A DNA stretch of 64,000 nt, taken from positions 1,446,437-1,510,436 of the forward strand of contig NZ_ML660019.1 in the NCBI RefSeq assembly GCF_007004645.1, given 5' to 3'. Every line of letters starts with the position of its first letter. Positions within the stretch are counted from its first letter, which is position 1. A model generated the notes under the pieces. The model was not told the DNA's origin. It searched no databases and was given only the letters and a program-made list of their open reading frames with translations. The translations under genes and the position numbers were made by a program. Shown here piece after piece: positions 56,287-64,000 of the stretch. This DNA is from Aliiroseovarius halocynthiae. GTDB lineage: Bacteria > Pseudomonadota > Alphaproteobacteria > Rhodobacterales > Rhodobacteraceae.

Positions 56287-57297
56287 TTACAATGCGCCTT
56301 TAACTTTCTCTGCGACATCTGCGGGGACCCACTGGGTCCAGATGTCTTCATGCGTTGACAAAAACTCGTACGCCGCGTCTTCGCCATTGGCCTGATTGTC
56401 GGTCATGAACACCAGCATTTCGTTCATTACCTCACCAGGGAAAATCCGCGCTTTGAAATAGTCCTGCGCAGGTCCCGCTTTGGCAACGAAATCATCCGTC
56501 ACAACTGTACGCACCTCGGACACGGTCCAGGATGACGGCTTGGGATCCGCACAGTCCTGTTCAGACTTCACAATGCATCCATCCCAGTTTTCGGATCCAG
56601 CCCATTCTGCTTCAAACGGCAATTTCACCATGCCGTATTTCCCGATCAGGGCAGTAGGAGACCAGTAATAGCCGAACCATGGATCGCCACGTTCAGCGGC
56701 TTTTGCCATGGATCCGTCCAGACCCGCAGCCGAGCCCGGATCAACCAGAACCCACCCTTTTTCTTCCATATCGAAGGCGCGGAACAAATTGGCATTGGCC
56801 AACTGACAGCCCCACCCCGCAGGACATCCTACAAACGCCCCTTTCGACGGATCTTCGACATCCGGGAACAGGTCGGGCCGGGCCAGAACCTTCTCTACTG
56901 TGTTCAATTCTGGGTTAGCTTCTGCAAATGCAGGGGTGATCCACCACCCCTCGCCCAGATCTGTAATCGGACCGTCATTGATCACCACCAGCGACCCCTC
57001 TTCGGTCGCAACAGCCAGCGGTTCACGCACGGCATTGATCCACAGTTCGGGCGCCACATCGGGCTGCCCTTTTTCATTCATTGACGCAAATGTTGTGTTG
57101 GTCGCGCCGGGGATACGTTCGACATCACAACCGTATCCTTCGCTCAGGATAATGGTGTCGACATTCGCCATCAACTCGGCCGACGCCCAGTTCATTTCTG
57201 CGATCGAGACCTTGCCGCATTCGTCGGCAAACGCTCCGCCAGCACCGGCGAATAAAATAGAAGCTGCACCAACGGTGCCTTTAAAAGTATTGTTCAT
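56287..57297 (-). CDS. Betaine/TMAO-type substrate-binding protein
   Basis: 336 aa from ATG 57297 with a signal peptide (NTFKGTVGAASILFAGAGGAFA). OpuAC-family protein; aromatic residues likely to cage a quaternary amine are in AEMNWASAE, GEGWWITPAF and PWFGYYWSP. The DECGKVSIAEMNWAS start resembles TmoX, the TMAO-binding protein of roseobacters, so TMAO is as likely a ligand as glycine betaine. First gene of the X-W-V operon. Confidence 0.86.
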   Translation of the reverse strand: MNNTFKGTVGAASILFAGAGGAFADECGKVSIAEMNWASAELMANVDTIILSEGYGCDVERIPGATNTTFASMNEKGQPDVAPELWINAVREPLAVATEEGSLVVINDGPITDLGEGWWITPAFAEANPELNTVEKVLARPDLFPDVEDPSKGAFVGCPAGWGCQLANANLFRAFDMEEKGWVLVDPGSAAGLDGSMAKAAERGDPWFGYYWSPTALIGKYGMVKLPFEAEWAGSENWDGCIVKSEQDCADPKPSSWTVSEVRTVVTDDFVAKAGPAQDYFKARIFPGEVMNEMLVFMTDNQANGEDAAYEFLSTHEDIWTQWVPADVAEKVKGAL

Positions 57298-57542
57298 GGG
57301 GGGATTTTCCCTTCCAGATCTTTTCGACTTTAAGGGCCGCGGATCTACGGTTTCACGGCCAGTCACCAGCCCACATGGCTGATTTCCCGGATGTATCGAC
57401 CTTTCGGCGTCAATGCTCCGAGCTGCATATTCAGTGAAACATGGGGGGCGTAGCATTGCAACATCTTTGAATTATTATCTGCATTTAGACGCCTCATCTA
57501 CAACATATAGTGGTGGTGCACGCGCTTGATCAAAGCTGCGCA

Positions 57543-58796
57543 TTATCTGTCTGCCACTTCGCGCAGGTGAATCCCAAGGATCATCAGGGCGGGCCAAAGC
57601 AGATAGACCTCGATCTCGATATTTTCGCCAAAGGACAGCAGGATCAACGTCAGCATGATGCCCAGAGGCAAGCGGCCCTGTGGGTGTCGGGCGGCGTCAT
57701 ACATCGTGAACAGCGTGTGCCACAGGAAGGGTCCCAGCAACGCAATGAACCCGATCACCCCTTTGACAAAGAGCAGACCATACCACGTGTGGTGACTGCC
57801 AATCGGCATGTACTCGACCAGATGTGGACCGGGCTGCACCCGCCCATGCCCGAACCAGACCGCCTCGGTTTGCCATCGCTCATAGGCGATGCGTTGAAGC
57901 GTATCGCGCACGCGTGTGCTGTCTGCGCGGGCCCCTCTGAAGGCGGCTGTGACGTCAAGAAAAACCCGCCAGATTGCCCCTCCGAAAACAGCTAGTGACG
58001 CTGTAATCCCCGCCAATGCCATCCATGCCCAAGTCTTCGCGATTAACGGCATCAAACGTGGCAGTGTGGTGCAGAACACCAAACCCACCATCCCCATTCG
58101 CGATTTCGAGGCGAGTATCATCAACACCCCAGCGGCAACCCCAATAGCGCGCCATTTCATGCTTTTCTCTTCCAGTGCCATCAGCACTGACACCACGCCC
58201 AAAAGCGCCGCAAAGGGGGACCATGGTGCGTAGAACTGCCAGCGCGGGGCCCAACTGCCGGGATCAATCGTAAACAGGTAGACAGTGAAATATTCAGGCC
58301 CCGGCCCGCCCACCACTTTCAAAGGCGAGGTGAAGATGCGCTCGGGCAATCCGATATAGGGTGCAGCAAGCATCAAAGGGGCCAACAGAAGCGTACAAGC
58401 CCCAACCACGCTTTGCCCGCGGATGATCACCTGCCGACGGATAGGAAGCAGCGCGCCGGCCAGTGGGAATAGCGACAGAAGCGCCCAACCCTTCGCCCAG
58501 CCAATCGAGGATTTAACAAGGGTCTTCGTCCCAAGATCCCAGTTCAGATGCCCGATCCAAAGCGCGACCAGCATCACGCTCATCCCCGCGCCCCACGCCC
58601 AGATCAAGGGAGGGATGTTGCCAGTAACGCGAAGATCTTGGCGCACGGCGTTGCCTAAATAGAGGCAGAGCAGTGCAAAGACAGCAATCACCCACCCCAG
58701 CACCGGCCCCACCACATAGAGCGCGCCAAAAGCGTAAAAGCCCCATGTGTACGCCAGCGCGCGGAAGATAAAGCGCTCAATCGGGTTCATCTGCAT
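57543..58796 (-). CDS. O-antigen ligase / exopolysaccharide polymerase-like protein
   Basis: 417 aa from ATG 58796 (a GTG at 58799 is also possible). About ten predicted helices and a large periplasmic loop in the second half with GHGRVQPGP and SHHTWYGLLFVKGVIG, fitting the Wzy/WaaL/ExoQ superfamily. It joins polysaccharide repeat units in the membrane. Its ATG overlaps the stop of the chain-length gene by one base, marking one operon. Confidence 0.78.
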   Translation of the reverse strand: MQMNPIERFIFRALAYTWGFYAFGALYVVGPVLGWVIAVFALLCLYLGNAVRQDLRVTGNIPPLIWAWGAGMSVMLVALWIGHLNWDLGTKTLVKSSIGWAKGWALLSLFPLAGALLPIRRQVIIRGQSVVGACTLLLAPLMLAAPYIGLPERIFTSPLKVVGGPGPEYFTVYLFTIDPGSWAPRWQFYAPWSPFAALLGVVSVLMALEEKSMKWRAIGVAAGVLMILASKSRMGMVGLVFCTTLPRLMPLIAKTWAWMALAGITASLAVFGGAIWRVFLDVTAAFRGARADSTRVRDTLQRIAYERWQTEAVWFGHGRVQPGPHLVEYMPIGSHHTWYGLLFVKGVIGFIALLGPFLWHTLFTMYDAARHPQGRLPLGIMLTLILLSFGENIEIEVYLLWPALMILGIHLREVADR

Positions 58797-60241
58797 CACG
58801 CGCGCGCCTTCGGGCCCTGCAGCAACCGGCTAATCAATGCCTGACGGACCCAGCCCAACATCAGACCGAAAAACAGAAACAAGGACGCAGCAACCCCAGC
58901 AGCCAATGCAAGTTTGCGGTTTGGTGACGAGGGCTTTTCCGGGCGCGATGGGTTTTCAAGCACCTGCACCAGTGGATAAGACGCATAGGGATCAGATTTT
59001 CCGGACTGCGCGCGCGCAATGGCAGAGGCAAAAATCGCCTCTGCGACCGAAAAGTCACGCTGGAGATCCTGAAGCCGCGCGGCGGAGTCTGCCAACCGCG
59101 TCAACTCGGCATGCTGGCCCGCAAGCTCGGCGCTTAACGTATCATATTTCTGCTGAACGCCTGCCCGCTCGGCCTCGAGCCGCACCAACCGCGCGAGCAG
59201 ATCTGCTCGCGCTCCGTTTTGGGCGAAGTCGAGCGCCCGCAACGCCTGCCCACCCATTCCGGTTATCTCTTCCGCACGCGCCTTCGCAGCTAGCGACACC
59301 GCATCATATGCGCGTTGCGTTGATTGCGCCCGTGGGTGCTGTGGGCCAAAGCGCGAGGTCAGTTCGGCAAGCAACGCTGCCTGAACCGATCGTTCTTTGC
59401 ACAGCGCCACATAATCTGGATCCGCAAACGCCTTCAAGCTTGCAGCCGCAAGTGCGGCATTCAGGCCAAGCGCGACCTCAAGCGCGCGAACGGATTGTGT
59501 CCGATCACTAAGCGTCCCCGCCAGAACTGTCAGGTCGACTTCTAACGCGCTCGCATTGTCTAGAAGGACGTCATACTGATCCACCGAGAACAGTCCCGAA
59601 GACGCCTGCAGCGCCTCGATCTTGTCGCGGGTCTGCGCAATCGAGCTGCGGTAATCATTGATCGCCCCCCGCCCACCATCTTCCCGCGTGCTCAGTTCAT
59701 CCGAACGCAGCGCATCCAGCTCGACAAAGAAGGCCTCCAGCAAAGCCTCGGCCCGGGCCTGAGATTGCTCGGGGCTTCCACCGGTCATCTCAAGATGGAT
59801 CAGCCCCGTTTGATCGACCAAGCTGATGCGCGGCCTGCCAAAATCCCTGCGTGTCTCGCCGATGCTGATCGCCGCCGCATTCAAGATGCGATCAGCACCG
59901 ATCAGGCGTTTATAGGTCTCGGTCGGACTTACGGAATTGCTGGCAAAGGCTGAGTTGGCATATGATGTCGCCTGCCCGATCCCATTCAAATTCATCGAGG
60001 CAGACGCCCCCGACCCGGGCAGGATAAGCGATACAGTGGACTTGAAGACCAAAGGCGTGGTCTTAAGATACCCGGTGATCGGCGCCCAGATCAACGTCAG
60101 CCCCAGAAGCGCAAAAGCAGTATAGCGCGGCAGCCGCCCAAGATCTCCAAGGCTACCACCCAGAAAGATCCGTTTGAAATCTATGCGCCAATTGAAAAGT
60201 GGTCGGGGTAGAACCCGCGCCCTTTCGGTTGAATTCATCAT
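58796..60241 (-). CDS. Polysaccharide chain-length regulator (Wzz/GumC-type)
   Basis: 481 aa. Two membrane helices (about residue 45 and residue 452) flank a long periplasmic coiled-coil region (about 160-440), with the Wzz-type start TTPLVFKSTVSLILPGSG. The C-terminal Tyr-kinase domain of Wzc is absent, so it is of the GumC/ExoP-periplasmic kind. It sets polymer length with the polymerase encoded downstream. Confidence 0.82.
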   Translation of the reverse strand: MMNSTERARVLPRPLFNWRIDFKRIFLGGSLGDLGRLPRYTAFALLGLTLIWAPITGYLKTTPLVFKSTVSLILPGSGASASMNLNGIGQATSYANSAFASNSVSPTETYKRLIGADRILNAAAISIGETRRDFGRPRISLVDQTGLIHLEMTGGSPEQSQARAEALLEAFFVELDALRSDELSTREDGGRGAINDYRSSIAQTRDKIEALQASSGLFSVDQYDVLLDNASALEVDLTVLAGTLSDRTQSVRALEVALGLNAALAAASLKAFADPDYVALCKERSVQAALLAELTSRFGPQHPRAQSTQRAYDAVSLAAKARAEEITGMGGQALRALDFAQNGARADLLARLVRLEAERAGVQQKYDTLSAELAGQHAELTRLADSAARLQDLQRDFSVAEAIFASAIARAQSGKSDPYASYPLVQVLENPSRPEKPSSPNRKLALAAGVAASLFLFFGLMLGWVRQALISRLLQGPKARA

Positions 60242-60323
60242 GACATGTTCTCCATGTCATAAACATAGCTGGCGAGGATGTCGCGCACCTCTGCGCCCAA
60301 GGATAGCCTGTCAGGGCAGTCGG

Positions 60324-60965
60324 TCAGCCATACCTATCCGACAGGCTATCTGCGAACAGACCAGCCTCGCGCGCGATCAGGGCCGCCTGCGTGCGATTGG
60401 ATGCGTCGATCTTGCGGTAAAGCGTTTTGACGTGAAGCTTGACCGTAGGTTCCTGAATCCCAAGATCTCGGGCAATTTCTTTGTTGGATTTGCCCTCTGT
60501 CAGACCACGCAGCACCTGATACTCACGTGGGGACAATTTCTCGGTCAGGGCGTTCTTGGGTTCCTCAACCGGGGCCGTCATGAAATCGATCGGAGCATAT
60601 TGCTCGCCCATAGCCATGAAACGGATCGCGTTCACCATGGACTGCGCTGGCAGCGTCTTGGGAACAAAACCTGCAGCCCCAGCATCAAGCGCCTGTTCGG
60701 CAATATCGCGCGTGGCTTGCCCAGACATAAGCGCAACGCGTTGCCCGCCCTCATGCGCCATTGCCCTCATCATCCCGGCTAGGCCATTCATGCCCGGCAT
60801 ATTGTAGTCCAGCAAAAGCAGATCAAATGGGGCCTCGGCAGATACTTTATCAAGCGCCGCATCAAGATCTGCTGCCGTTTGGGCCTCGATATTGTCCTGC
60901 CCCGCCAGGAACATAACCAAGGTGTCCCGCAAGAGATCGTGATCATCAGCAATCAATACACGCAT
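60324..60965 (-). CDS. LuxR-type (NarL family) response regulator
   Basis: 213 aa from ATG 60965 (AAGGAG before it). Receiver domain with phosphoacceptor D53 (LLLLDYNMPGMNG), D7/D8 and K103 (FVPKTL); C-terminal LuxR HTH (LSPREYQVLRGLTEGKSNKEIARDLGIQ, TVKLHVKTLYRKI, about 145-205). No histidine kinase is encoded nearby. Position in the exopolysaccharide locus suggests it controls that locus (inference). Confidence 0.93.
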   Translation of the reverse strand: MRVLIADDHDLLRDTLVMFLAGQDNIEAQTAADLDAALDKVSAEAPFDLLLLDYNMPGMNGLAGMMRAMAHEGGQRVALMSGQATRDIAEQALDAGAAGFVPKTLPAQSMVNAIRFMAMGEQYAPIDFMTAPVEEPKNALTEKLSPREYQVLRGLTEGKSNKEIARDLGIQEPTVKLHVKTLYRKIDASNRTQAALIAREAGLFADSLSDRYG

Positions 60966-61031
60966 TAAGAAAATCTCCTTGTGCCCAAGACTACCCACAG
61001 AATGCGCCATTATTGGGGCAATTTAAATGCC

Positions 61032-61057
61032 CGATTGGCTACCCCCCTAGCCAATCG
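61032..61057. repeat. 10-bp inverted repeat with C6 loop
   Basis: CGATTGGCTA (61032-61041) and TAGCCAATCG (61048-61057) are perfect reverse complements around CCCCCC. The site lies 67 bases before the response-regulator start and about 150 before the glycosyltransferase start, centrally between divergent genes. A LuxR-type operator is plausible. Confidence 0.65.
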
Positions 61058-61205
61058 AATAGCCCAAAACATCTTAAGATATTCTTTCACGCCATTCGCG
61101 CGCACCGCTCATCCCTTGTTTCCCCCACCTGTCCGTCCGCTTGGTTGTGCCACAAGCAAAGCCGCGCCAGCCTTGAACCAACGCAACTTGTGAAAGGCGA
61201 AGATA

Positions 61206-62597
61206 ATGACCAATGCTGTTCGATTTGAAACACATTCTGCCACAGCCGTATTTCCACGTGTTACCTTACGATCCAGGCATATTCCATCGCTAGAGACCGA
61301 ACTAATGGATGCGCCAAGCAAGGTCGCCATCATGGCTTTGCTTGCACCGGGGCGTCGCCGCGCCTGCTTTCTAAACGCGCATTGCGTAAATATCGCACGT
61401 AAAGACAGCGCCTATCGAGCAGCGATTGGCACTGCGAAATATCGCCTGCCGGACGGTGTCGGCATCGAATTGGCCGCTCGGATGGATGGCCTTCATCTAG
61501 CCGAAAACTTGAACGGAACCGACTTCATTCCGAAGCTACTGGAGAAAGCCGCAAAAATGGGCAAGTCGGTCTTCCTGCTGGGCGCAAAGCCCGGCACTGC
61601 ACAACTGGCCGCACATCGTTTACAGAACGACATTCCCGGCCTGCAGATTGCGGGCACCGCAAACGGCTATGGCGACATGAGCAACGAAGCCGCCCTAATC
61701 ACCCGGATCAACGAAAGCAACGCAGATATCCTGCTGGTCGCACTTGGCGTCCCGCATCAAGAGACCTGGCTGGCCCGGCACGCACAGGCCTTGACCCCGT
61801 CTTTATTGATGGGCGTCGGCGCATTTTTTGACTTCTACGCAGGCAACGTACGGCGAGCCCCGAAGCCCGTGCGGACCGCCAAACTGGAATGGGTTTGGCG
61901 CTTGGCGATGGAGCCACGCCGCATGGCGCGCCGCTATCTTCTAGGCAACATGACATTCCTGGTAGGAAGCTTCATGCGCTCGAGACTTTTACCCAGCAAG
62001 ATGCGCATCGCACGGCGGGCAATGGATCTGGCGATCTCGGGCGGTGCGCTTCTTGCCCTTTCTCCGGTTTTCCTGACACTCACCGCGCTGATCAAGCTTG
62101 ACAGCAAGGGGCCTGCCTTCTTCTCGCAAACACGCATTGGCAAAGACGGGCAGCCGTTCCAGGTTCTAAAATTTCGCTCGATGCACACAGATGCTGAAAA
62201 ACGACGTACAGCGCTTTTGGCGCATTCCGAACGGGACGGCATTTGCTTCAAGCATAAAAACGATCCGCGCATCACACGGATGGGTAAGCTGCTGCGCAGG
62301 GCCTCTCTGGATGAACTACCACAGCTGATCAATGTACTACGCGGGGATATGTCGATCGTGGGGCCTCGCCCTGCCCTGCCCTCGGAGGTCGCGCAATATC
62401 CAAAGCGCGCATTAAAGCGTCTCAGCGTGAAACCCGGCATTACCGGCATCTGGCAAGTATCGGGTCGTGCCGATATCGGGTTCGACAAGATGATTGACAT
62501 GGATCTCGCCTATACAAGGTCGCACAGCATCTTGCTGGACATCATCCTTATTTGCCTGACCTTTCGTGCGGTTATCACGGGCCGCGGCGCCTACTAG
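61206..62597 (+). CDS. WecG-type glycosyltransferase fused to priming sugar-phosphate transferase
   Basis: 463 aa from ATG 61206. Residues 30-245 match the WecG/TagA/CpsF family (FLNAHCVN 55-62, LPDGVGIEL 81-89, GVPHQETW 181-188). Residues 270-463 match the bacterial sugar transferase (WbaP/ExoY) family: membrane helix 273-295, KFRSM 322-326, SLDELPQL 367-374, GDMSIVGPRP 380-389, GITGIWQVSGR 411-421. The second part attaches the first sugar phosphate to undecaprenyl phosphate; the first part would add the next sugar. It opens the exopolysaccharide pathway. Confidence 0.92.
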   Translation: MTNAVRFETHSATAVFPRVTLRSRHIPSLETELMDAPSKVAIMALLAPGRRRACFLNAHCVNIARKDSAYRAAIGTAKYRLPDGVGIELAARMDGLHLAENLNGTDFIPKLLEKAAKMGKSVFLLGAKPGTAQLAAHRLQNDIPGLQIAGTANGYGDMSNEAALITRINESNADILLVALGVPHQETWLARHAQALTPSLLMGVGAFFDFYAGNVRRAPKPVRTAKLEWVWRLAMEPRRMARRYLLGNMTFLVGSFMRSRLLPSKMRIARRAMDLAISGGALLALSPVFLTLTALIKLDSKGPAFFSQTRIGKDGQPFQVLKFRSMHTDAEKRRTALLAHSERDGICFKHKNDPRITRMGKLLRRASLDELPQLINVLRGDMSIVGPRPALPSEVAQYPKRALKRLSVKPGITGIWQVSGRADIGFDKMIDMDLAYTRSHSILLDIILICLTFRAVITGRGAY

Positions 62598-62796
62598 TCA
62601 AAGTCGGGTACTAATGGGTGTTTTTGTGACCGCAGATTTGAATCTATTCGGTAGATTTCGCGGAGAAACGAACACAGCAACGATGGGGAATGCGGTCAAT
62701 CCGGATTCTCCTCAATCCTGAGGATTAAAATAGCCCCCTCTCTCTTTGGGAAGTTTTCTTTCCAAGAAATAAGATAACCCCCAAGCAATTGAGAAC

Positions 62797-62806
62797 GTAA
62801 CGTTAC
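62797..62806. promoter_or_regulatory. Palindrome GTAACGTTAC upstream of the GMC gene
   Basis: A perfect 10-base palindrome 70-79 bases before the GMC start, in an AT-rich stretch; possible operator. The 278-base gap from 62598 to 62875 also holds a small hairpin TCCTCA-ATCC-TGAGGA but no gene. Confidence 0.4.
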
Positions 62807-62875
62807 TCAAATTATTTGGTCAGATGTCCGGAAAATGTGTTCAAGTAATGCAGACATACGGCTTGGGAGGGTCCT

Positions 62876-64000
62876 ATGGAATTTGACTTTGTTATTGTTG
62901 GGGGTGGATCAGCTGGCGCGACGATTGCGTCGCGGTTAAGCGAGGACCCGAACACAAAGGTTTGCCTGCTTGAGGCGGGCGGCACCGGCAAAGATATCTT
63001 CATCAGGACACCCATGGCAGTTGTTGCGATGTTACCGGGGCGTCCGAAGATCAACAACTGGGCCTTCAACACCGTGCCGCAACCCGGCCTGAACGGGCGC
63101 AAAGGGTATCAACCGCGCGGCAAGACCTTAGGCGGATCCAGCGCGATCAATGCGATGCTGTATATTCGCGGCCAGAAAGAAGACTATGACAGCTGGGCCG
63201 ATCTTGGAAACGAAGGTTGGGGTTGGGATGACGTCCTTCCTTATTTCCGCAAAGCCGAAAACAACGTGCGCGGGGCTGACGAGGCACATGGAGGCAGCGG
63301 TCCGCTGCAGGTTTCTGACCAAAAGGCTCCTCGCCCGATCTCGCTGGCTTTCATTGACGCCAGCAATGAGATGCAGGTGCGTCCGACAGCGGATTTCAAT
63401 GACGGCGACAACGAAGGCGCTGGCATGTGGCAAACCACCCTGTTCCACACACCAGACAAAAATGGCGAGAGATGCTCGGCGGCTGCGGCCTATTTGCATC
63501 CCATCATGGATGAGCGTCCGAATCTGACGGTGATCACCAGGGCGCATGCAACCAAGGTGATCTTCGAAGGCAAGCGGGCCGTGGGCGTGGCCTATCGGCA
63601 CGGCAAAAACGTCAGAGAAGTACGCGCAAGCAAAGAGGTCATCTTGTGTGGTGGCGCGTTCCAATCCCCACAACTGCTAATGTTGTCAGGCGTGGGTCGG
63701 CCTCAGGACATCACACCGCACGGTATCGAGATGACCCATGAACTGCCCGGTGTCGGACAGAACCTTCAGGATCATCTTGATTTTGTAATGGGATACAAAA
63801 CCAAGGACACTGACAACCTTGGCATTGGCTTTCGGGCCGGGGTCAAACTGCTGGGCGAGATCCTCAAATGGAAGAAGCACGGCAACTCGATGGTGGCATC
63901 AACCATCACAGAATGTGGCAGCTTCTTCAAAAGCGATCCGTCGATTGATCGCCCGGACCTTCAGACCCATTTCGTGATTTCTGTCGTCGACGACCACGCA
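62876..64000 (+). CDS. GMC-family FAD oxidoreductase (truncated by window edge)
   Basis: 375 codons to the window end with no stop, so it continues. Start ATG 62876 follows GGGAGGG. FAD motif FVIVGGGSAGATIASRLSE near the start, E in LLEAGG, and GMC signature 1 RGKTLGGSSAINAMLYIRG (about residues 82-100). GMC enzymes oxidise alcohols; choline dehydrogenase and alcohol dehydrogenases (AlkJ) are both in this group. The catalytic His and Asn lie beyond the window, so the substrate is open. Confidence 0.92.
   Translation, partial: MEFDFVIVGGGSAGATIASRLSEDPNTKVCLLEAGGTGKDIFIRTPMAVVAMLPGRPKINNWAFNTVPQPGLNGRKGYQPRGKTLGGSSAINAMLYIRGQKEDYDSWADLGNEGWGWDDVLPYFRKAENNVRGADEAHGGSGPLQVSDQKAPRPISLAFIDASNEMQVRPTADFNDGDNEGAGMWQTTLFHTPDKNGERCSAAAAYLHPIMDERPNLTVITRAHATKVIFEGKRAVGVAYRHGKNVREVRASKEVILCGGAFQSPQLLMLSGVGRPQDITPHGIEMTHELPGVGQNLQDHLDFVMGYKTKDTDNLGIGFRAGVKLLGEILKWKKHGNSMVASTITECGSFFKSDPSIDRPDLQTHFVISVVDDHA

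Noticed and set aside
1-64000. CRISPR arrays, insertion sequences or prophage
   Set aside because: No regularly spaced repeats, transposase genes or phage structural genes were seen.

Overview
The window reads as a chromosomal segment of an alphaproteobacterium, most likely a marine Rhodobacteraceae (Roseobacter-group) member. The grounds are family-level resemblance: a B12-dependent class II ribonucleotide reductase, an aglEFGAK alpha-glucoside system, DUF4167, bactofilin and NnrU-type proteins, a UvrA missing one zinc-finger cysteine, and a GAAC-N7-GAAC LexA-type box. No rRNA, CRISPR array, prophage or complete insertion sequence was seen.

Layout. 1-2000: RNase D (cut by the window edge) and the purine genes purM-purN. 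2076-6305: a tRNA with anticodon CAT, then an accessory-looking stretch with a LysR regulator, a cytochrome b561, and a retron-type reverse transcriptase flanked by about 0.5 kb of hairpin-rich DNA upstream and 0.7 kb without a gene downstream. 6306-10254: nrdJ behind a tandem NrdR box pair. 10683-17608: tRNA-Pro, DUF192, a two-domain cold-shock protein, pdxH, fabI-gpt, DUF4167, prfA-prmC, a small exported protein and DUF1499. 17654-30462: an agmatinase-family hydrolase, an M20 peptidase, mazG, an iron-binding protein, a frameshifted Nudix gene coupled to uvrA, a rhodanese, an ArsR/SRPBCC/membrane-protein operon, lpdA, DUF924 and an MFS exporter. 30555-43263: queA, a large AsmA-like protein, bcp, a DUF455 protein, an M23 peptidase-bactofilin pair, DUF2189, a lytic transglycosylase, a second LysR regulator and prfB.

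43344-53432 is a sugar-use locus. aglE-F-G-A-K on the minus strand encodes an alpha-glucoside ABC importer plus a GH13 glucosidase. The divergent lacI-GH1 glucosidase-glucokinase operon completes the path from imported glucoside to glucose-6-phosphate. Two LacI-type palindromes sit in the shared intergenic region. 53477-57297 holds nnrU and a betaine/TMAO-type ABC importer (X-W-V). 57543-62597 is a compact exopolysaccharide locus: a polymerase or ligase, a chain-length regulator, an orphan LuxR response regulator, and a fusion of a WecG-type glycosyltransferase with a priming sugar-phosphate transferase. The window ends inside a GMC oxidoreductase.

The best candidate for an undescribed system is the reverse transcriptase at 4269-5591. 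It has the full retron RT core (D215, LPQGAPTSPALSN, YADD, VTG), a long N-terminal extension, and a cluster of small perfect hairpins just upstream that could be part of an msr-msd RNA. No effector protein gene is recognisable next to it. Other points worth attention are a double operator bracketing a probably leaderless ArsR promoter, the WecG-priming transferase fusion beside a 10-bp inverted repeat with a C6 loop, and the frameshifted Nudix gene.
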